Of a stretch of 64,000 nt of DNA, positions 60,627 through 64,000 are shown piece after piece. How positions within the stretch are numbered: the stretch's first letter is position 1; the number at the start of each line of letters is the position of its first letter. The stretch lies in contig NZ_PEBI01000002.1 of NCBI RefSeq assembly GCF_002802875.1, positions 75,353-139,352 of the forward strand, read 5' to 3'. The notes beneath the pieces were generated by a model, which saw only the letters and a list, made by a program, of their open reading frames with translations, did no database searches and was not told where the DNA came from. Origin of the DNA: Bifidobacterium primatium. Its GTDB lineage: Bacteria > Actinomycetota > Actinomycetes > Actinomycetales > Bifidobacteriaceae. A program made the position numbers and the translations under genes.

Positions 60627-61424
60627 TCACAGTACGGAGCGGGTGTCGGATTCGTAGCTATTCCGTCCCTGTCCGGTTGCCGCGGTGGTGCCGCCGTCGA
60701 CGGGGACGACGAGGCCGGTGAGGTAGGAGGCGCCGGGGGAGGCGAGGAACAGCGCGAGGTCGGCGCAGTCCTCGGGGCGGCCGGTGCGGCCGAGGGCGAC
60801 GCGTTCGATGTACGGCTTGAGACGCTCGGGGTCGGTCCACACTTCCTTGTTGATGTCGGTTTCGATGAAGGCGGGGGCGAAGGCGTTGATGCGTACGCCG
60901 TACTGACCGTAGTCGAGGGCGACGCAGCGGACGAAGCCGTTCATGGCGTGCTTGGTGGAGTTGTAGGCGGTCTGGCCCCAGTCGCCGAACAGGCCGGAGA
61001 CGGAGGTGTCGACGACGATGTTGCCCTTGGTCTCCTTGAGGTAGGGGAGGGCTTCCTTGGTGAGGTAGAAGAGGCCGTCCATGTTGACGGAGAAGAGCTT
61101 GTGCCATACCTCATCGGAGACGTTTTCGATCTCGCCGCCTTCGAAGATGCCGGCGTTGGAGACGACGACGTCGAGGTGGCCGAATTCCTTGACGACGTCC
61201 TGCACGAGGTCGTGCACCTGTTCGTGGCTGGAGACGTCGGTGATGTGGGTGTGTCCGTTGTCGTATCCGGCGACGGTTTCGTCGAGCGGGGCCTGGCGCA
61301 GGCCGACGGCGACGACGGTGGCGCCGTTGTCGAGGAATCCGCGGGTGATGGCGCGTCCGATGCCGGTGCCGCCTCCGGTGACGATGACGACCTTGCCGTT
61401 GAAGTCGTAAGTGTTTGCGGTCAT
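60627..61424 (-). CDS. short-chain dehydrogenase/reductase
   Basis: 265 residues, classical SDR. Cofactor motif TGGGTGIGRA (about 16-25), NAG (about 90-92), catalytic Ser/Tyr/Lys (about 141-143, Y154, K158 in YNSTKHA), C-terminal TGLVVPVDGGTTA. The absence of Arg and presence of Gly/Leu after strand beta2 (AVGLRQ) leave NAD versus NADP open. With the amidohydrolase (lactonase-like) and MFS gene, this fits oxidation of a sugar such as L-fucose to its lactone, as described in bifidobacterial fucose pathways; inferred. ATG 61424 has SD AGGAG. Confidence 0.88.
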   Translation of the reverse strand: MTANTYDFNGKVVIVTGGGTGIGRAITRGFLDNGATVVAVGLRQAPLDETVAGYDNGHTHITDVSSHEQVHDLVQDVVKEFGHLDVVVSNAGIFEGGEIENVSDEVWHKLFSVNMDGLFYLTKEALPYLKETKGNIVVDTSVSGLFGDWGQTAYNSTKHAMNGFVRCVALDYGQYGVRINAFAPAFIETDINKEVWTDPERLKPYIERVALGRTGRPEDCADLALFLASPGASYLTGLVVPVDGGTTAATGQGRNSYESDTRSVL

Positions 61425-61659
61425 GTTGGTGCATCTCCTATGATTGCCGAAATTCTGGTTGGGATTCGTTGAGCGTTCGACAACGGTGTCAACGTGTTCA
61501 AGCATCAGTATAGGTAAAATGGACATTCATCCCTATATGTGAAACTTGCTGTTTTTGCCATCACCATGCGTATTGATGACCACCACAAAACCCGGTGGCC
61601 CGTCGTAAGCCCCGTTTCCGCCGAAACCCAACCGGCGGAGCCGTTTCGTGACCTGTGGC

Positions 61660-62595
61660 CTACGCCGGCAGGAACGCGCTGAGCGCCGCCATGACGATGA
61701 GCGATATCACCGCCGAGACCGTCAGCGAGAAGCCGGCGAGCTTGGCCTTGCCGAGCGTCATGTCGGTGAACTTCGTGGCGAAGATGGCGATGGGGGCGAA
61801 CATGCAGATCACGGCGATCTTGCGGGCGAACGGGGATATGGGCAGCAGATACCATGCCGCCAGCGACCCGACGACGGCGATGACAAAACGCCACGCCAGT
61901 ACCTTGAGCATCTCCCGGCGGTCGTCCGAAAGCTCGGGGATGTCCATCATCATGCCGACCATCGCCATGGAGCAGAACGCGTTGGCGTTCGACAGCGGTT
62001 CGATGACGGTGACGACCTCCTTGGGGATCGCGATGCCGGCGAACAGCAGCACGACCATCACCACATAGGTGTCGAACGCCGCCGACGTGTAGAAGTTCCG
62101 CGCCGCCGCACGCAGCTTCTGCCCGACGGTCTGTTGATGCTCACCGTCCGAATCGAGATGCAGCAGCGCGTTGGTGAAGACCAGCGAGCCGGCCGAGCAC
62201 ATGATGGCGTTGCCCATGTCGAACATGACGACGGGGACCCCGGCGGCGGGCCCCATGAAGGTCGTCACCACCGGAAGCGTGAAGTTGCCGATGTTGAACG
62301 TCGTGGCGTTGAGCATCTCGAACGTGCGGTGTTCGACGCTTTCGCGCCGCGTGGCGAAATAGATGACGAACAGGGGGATGAACGCGCCGAGGAAGCCGAG
62401 CAGCACTATCCAGAGCATGCTCATGTCGTGCCTGTTCAGCGCGAACGAATGGATGACGGCCGCGGGCAGCGTGACGTTGAACACGAAGACCTGCAGGATC
62501 TTGTAGTCGCGCTCCCTGAACATGCCGGCGCGTTTGAACGCGTAGGCGCCGACGATGATGAGCAGCAGCGAGCCGGTTTTCAATATGAGTTCCAT
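61660..62595 (-). CDS. AEC family transporter, copy B
   Basis: 311 residues, about ten TM segments, clearly paralogous to 23531-24460 (shared ERDYK, FNVTLP, MLWIVL, MLNAT, TFMGPAAGVPVVMFDMGNAI, FATKFTD patterns). Secondary transporter, probably for an organic acid or lactone. It lies between the amidohydrolase and SDR genes on the same strand, suggesting it moves a substrate or product of that pathway. Confidence 0.9.
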   Translation of the reverse strand: MELILKTGSLLLIIVGAYAFKRAGMFRERDYKILQVFVFNVTLPAAVIHSFALNRHDMSMLWIVLLGFLGAFIPLFVIYFATRRESVEHRTFEMLNATTFNIGNFTLPVVTTFMGPAAGVPVVMFDMGNAIMCSAGSLVFTNALLHLDSDGEHQQTVGQKLRAAARNFYTSAAFDTYVVMVVLLFAGIAIPKEVVTVIEPLSNANAFCSMAMVGMMMDIPELSDDRREMLKVLAWRFVIAVVGSLAAWYLLPISPFARKIAVICMFAPIAIFATKFTDMTLGKAKLAGFSLTVSAVISLIVMAALSAFLPA

Positions 62596-62652
62596 GGAAT
62601 CCCCCTATCCATCACGACCAGCATAGGGCGGCCGGACGCCCGTCCCATACGG

Positions 62653-62694
62653 GAAGGCTCCCGTCCCCGCCGTGAAACGGGAACGGGAGCCTTC
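62653..62694 (-). terminator. hairpin after amidohydrolase gene
   Basis: GAAGGCTCCCGT (62653-62664) with ACGGGAGCCTTC (62683-62694), inner pairing continuing. 3' of the amidohydrolase gene on the minus strand. Confidence 0.7.
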
Positions 62695-62729
62695 GGACGC
62701 CGATGGCGTCGGACGGTCGCCGCCGTGAA

Positions 62730-63701
62730 TCAGAACTTGTAGTACTTCTTCGCGTTGTCGACGAAGAGCTTGTTCTGCTCGTCCTGGCTGAGGTCCTCGG
62801 TGGAGCGGATGAATGCGCCGATGGTGTCGACGTAGGAGCCGTGCAGCTTGTCGACGGGGAAGTTCGAGGCGAACATGCACTTGTCGATGCCGAAGGCGTC
62901 GAGCAGGGTGAAGATGGCCGGCTTGAAGCTCTCGATGGTCCAGTAGTGGTCGGTGGACGCCAGGCCGGAGATCTTCATGGTCACGTTGTCGCGCTTGCCG
63001 AGCTCGTAGATGCCGTTCTTCCACAGCTGGAATCCGGCGAGGTTGCGGTCGGCCCACATGCCGGAGTGGTTGACGATGAACATGATGTCGGGGTTGGAGT
63101 CGATGACCTGCAGGGCGCGGCGGTACTGCGTGGGGTAGAGCTGGAGGTCGAACGCCAGGCCGTGCTTGGCGAGCACGCGCAGGCCGGCCAGCCAGTTCGG
63201 GTCGTCCATGTACTCCTTGTTCACGTAGTTGTACAGCGGGTCGACGTGGGTGTTGATGATCTGGCGGATGGCGTGGACGTTGTCGGACGCGGCCTTCTCC
63301 TTCTCGACGATTTCCTCGAAGTCGGGGGAGGAGAGGTCGCCGCCGCCGACGATGGAGATCGGCAGGCCGTCCTCCTCGCTCATGCGCTGCACGGCGGCCA
63401 CCTCGGCCACGGGGTCGTCGGCGTTCATCTGCACGTGCACGGCGCCGATGACCTTGATGTTGGAGCCTTCGGCCTCGGCGACGAGGTCGCGCGGATGGTA
63501 GGCGTGGATGATCGGGGTCCAGTCGCCCTCGAACGTGATGCCCTTCTTCGCCGGGTCGAACCACGAGAACAGGTCGGGCTGGATGATGTGCACGTGGGCG
63601 TCGATGATGGTGCGCGTCTTGCGGGCGTTCTCCTCCGACTGCGGCACGATGGTGTAGAGGCGGCTGGGTGCGGTGCCGGTGTATTCCTCATTGAGGGTCA
63701 T
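62730..63701 (-). CDS. amidohydrolase 2 family protein, possible sugar lactonase
   Basis: 323 residues, TIM-barrel metal hydrolase. The HxH is in IIDAHVHII (H36, H38), with FIVNHSGMWADR in the middle and the terminal Asp region FASNFPVDKLHGSYVDT. Family members include L-fuconolactone and other sugar lactone hydrolases. SD AAAGGAG lies 7 nt before ATG 63701. First complete gene of the minus-strand group; substrate inferred from neighbours. Confidence 0.85.
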   Translation of the reverse strand: MTLNEEYTGTAPSRLYTIVPQSEENARKTRTIIDAHVHIIQPDLFSWFDPAKKGITFEGDWTPIIHAYHPRDLVAEAEGSNIKVIGAVHVQMNADDPVAEVAAVQRMSEEDGLPISIVGGGDLSSPDFEEIVEKEKAASDNVHAIRQIINTHVDPLYNYVNKEYMDDPNWLAGLRVLAKHGLAFDLQLYPTQYRRALQVIDSNPDIMFIVNHSGMWADRNLAGFQLWKNGIYELGKRDNVTMKISGLASTDHYWTIESFKPAIFTLLDAFGIDKCMFASNFPVDKLHGSYVDTIGAFIRSTEDLSQDEQNKLFVDNAKKYYKF

Positions 63702-63895
63702 GGCGATTCTCCTTTGAATTCTGCTGAATCCTTGTGATGTTGTCTGGTTTGCCGCGCCGATGGATGTCGGTTCATCGACGCGTATGTTGTTGTGTGATGT
63801 CTTCGGTTGGAATCGTGCCGACCCTGGTTGACATCGGAGCGGGCCGGCACGACGGATTGGTTGATATCGGGGCGTCTGCCGTTATGACGACGTCG

Positions 63896-64000
63896 TCACT
63901 TCGCGGCCGCGGCGGCGGGCCTGCCGTCGGTCGTCGACGTCTTCGCGGGCGTTTTCGCGACGGCCTTGTCGTCATCGTTCTCGTCCTGTACGCCGCTCAA
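63896..64000 (-). CDS. 3' end of a gene, C-terminal tail only
   Basis: 34 codons and the stop (TGA at 63898-63896) are present. The tail reads LSGVQDENDDDKAVAKTPAK and ends in an Ala-rich stretch; such disordered charged/Ala tails are common on bifidobacterial membrane transporters, but family cannot be assigned. It is co-directional with the amidohydrolase, 194 bp upstream of it. The protein continues beyond the window. Confidence 0.6.
   Translation of the reverse strand: MSGVQDENDDDKAVAKTPAKTSTTDGRPAAAAAK

Overview
The window looks like chromosomal DNA of a Bifidobacterium. Evidence is the high GC content, actinobacterial gene orders (gatCAB; rne-rplU-rpmA-obg-proB; GNAT-DUF2469), HspR-type control of clpB, cell-wall-anchored adhesins with sortase, and long structured intergenic repeats. 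The species cannot be fixed from sequence alone. I found no rRNA, tRNA, CRISPR array or intact insertion sequence.

Layout. 1-4.7 kb: metallophosphoesterase, then a divergent IclR regulator and leuCD. 5.3-9.9 kb: accessory stretch with a CAP/Ig-repeat surface protein gene split by an in-frame TAG, followed by a translationally coupled pair of unrecognised genes (two-TM protein with a GAF-like cytosolic part, plus a 61-residue basic protein). 10-22.3 kb: housekeeping and envelope genes (dihydroorotate dehydrogenase family, murA, acyltransferase, aquaporin, gluQRS, class C sortase, PLP-binding YggS, transposase-like HTH protein, FAH family enzyme, NMT1-type lipoprotein). 22.5-24.5 kb: DUF559-type nuclease-like gene and an AEC transporter, bracketed by two related palindromic elements. 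24.8-28.7 kb: operon of an ECF-like sigma factor, a membrane protein and an ABC ATPase/permease. 28.8-36.6 kb: clpB behind an exact HAIR operator, a 1132-residue LPFTG adhesin with SpaA-like domains, a degenerate orotate phosphoribosyltransferase overlapping a TrmH-type methyltransferase. 37.3-43.4 kb: ABC exporter pair and gatCAB. 43.5-51 kb: GNAT-DUF2469, FAD oxidoreductase, rplS, lepB, rnhB, dapE. 51.4-58.4 kb: rne, rplU, rpmA, obg, proB. 58.9-64 kb: MFS transporter, SDR, second AEC transporter, amidohydrolase and the 3' end of a further gene; this resembles a sugar/lactone catabolic locus, possibly L-fucose type.

The most unusual non-coding feature is the density of structured repeat families between genes: about 100-bp multi-hairpin elements (12.7, 46.8, 60.5 kb), roughly 50-bp GGTTATAACGCA tandem units (36.7 and 47.1 kb), an inverted array of TTTGTGGGTC motifs (36.9-37.2 kb), CTCCCCTCA palindromes (four copies), GAGTTGTGGG-ended elements (two copies) and GATTCG hairpins (20.7 and 49.6 kb). 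Most lie immediately 3' of genes and may act in termination or mRNA end formation, but they are too long and too similar to one another to be ordinary terminators.

Protein functions are inferred from residues and family knowledge without a database search. Start sites were chosen from Shine-Dalgarno (SD) spacing where visible.
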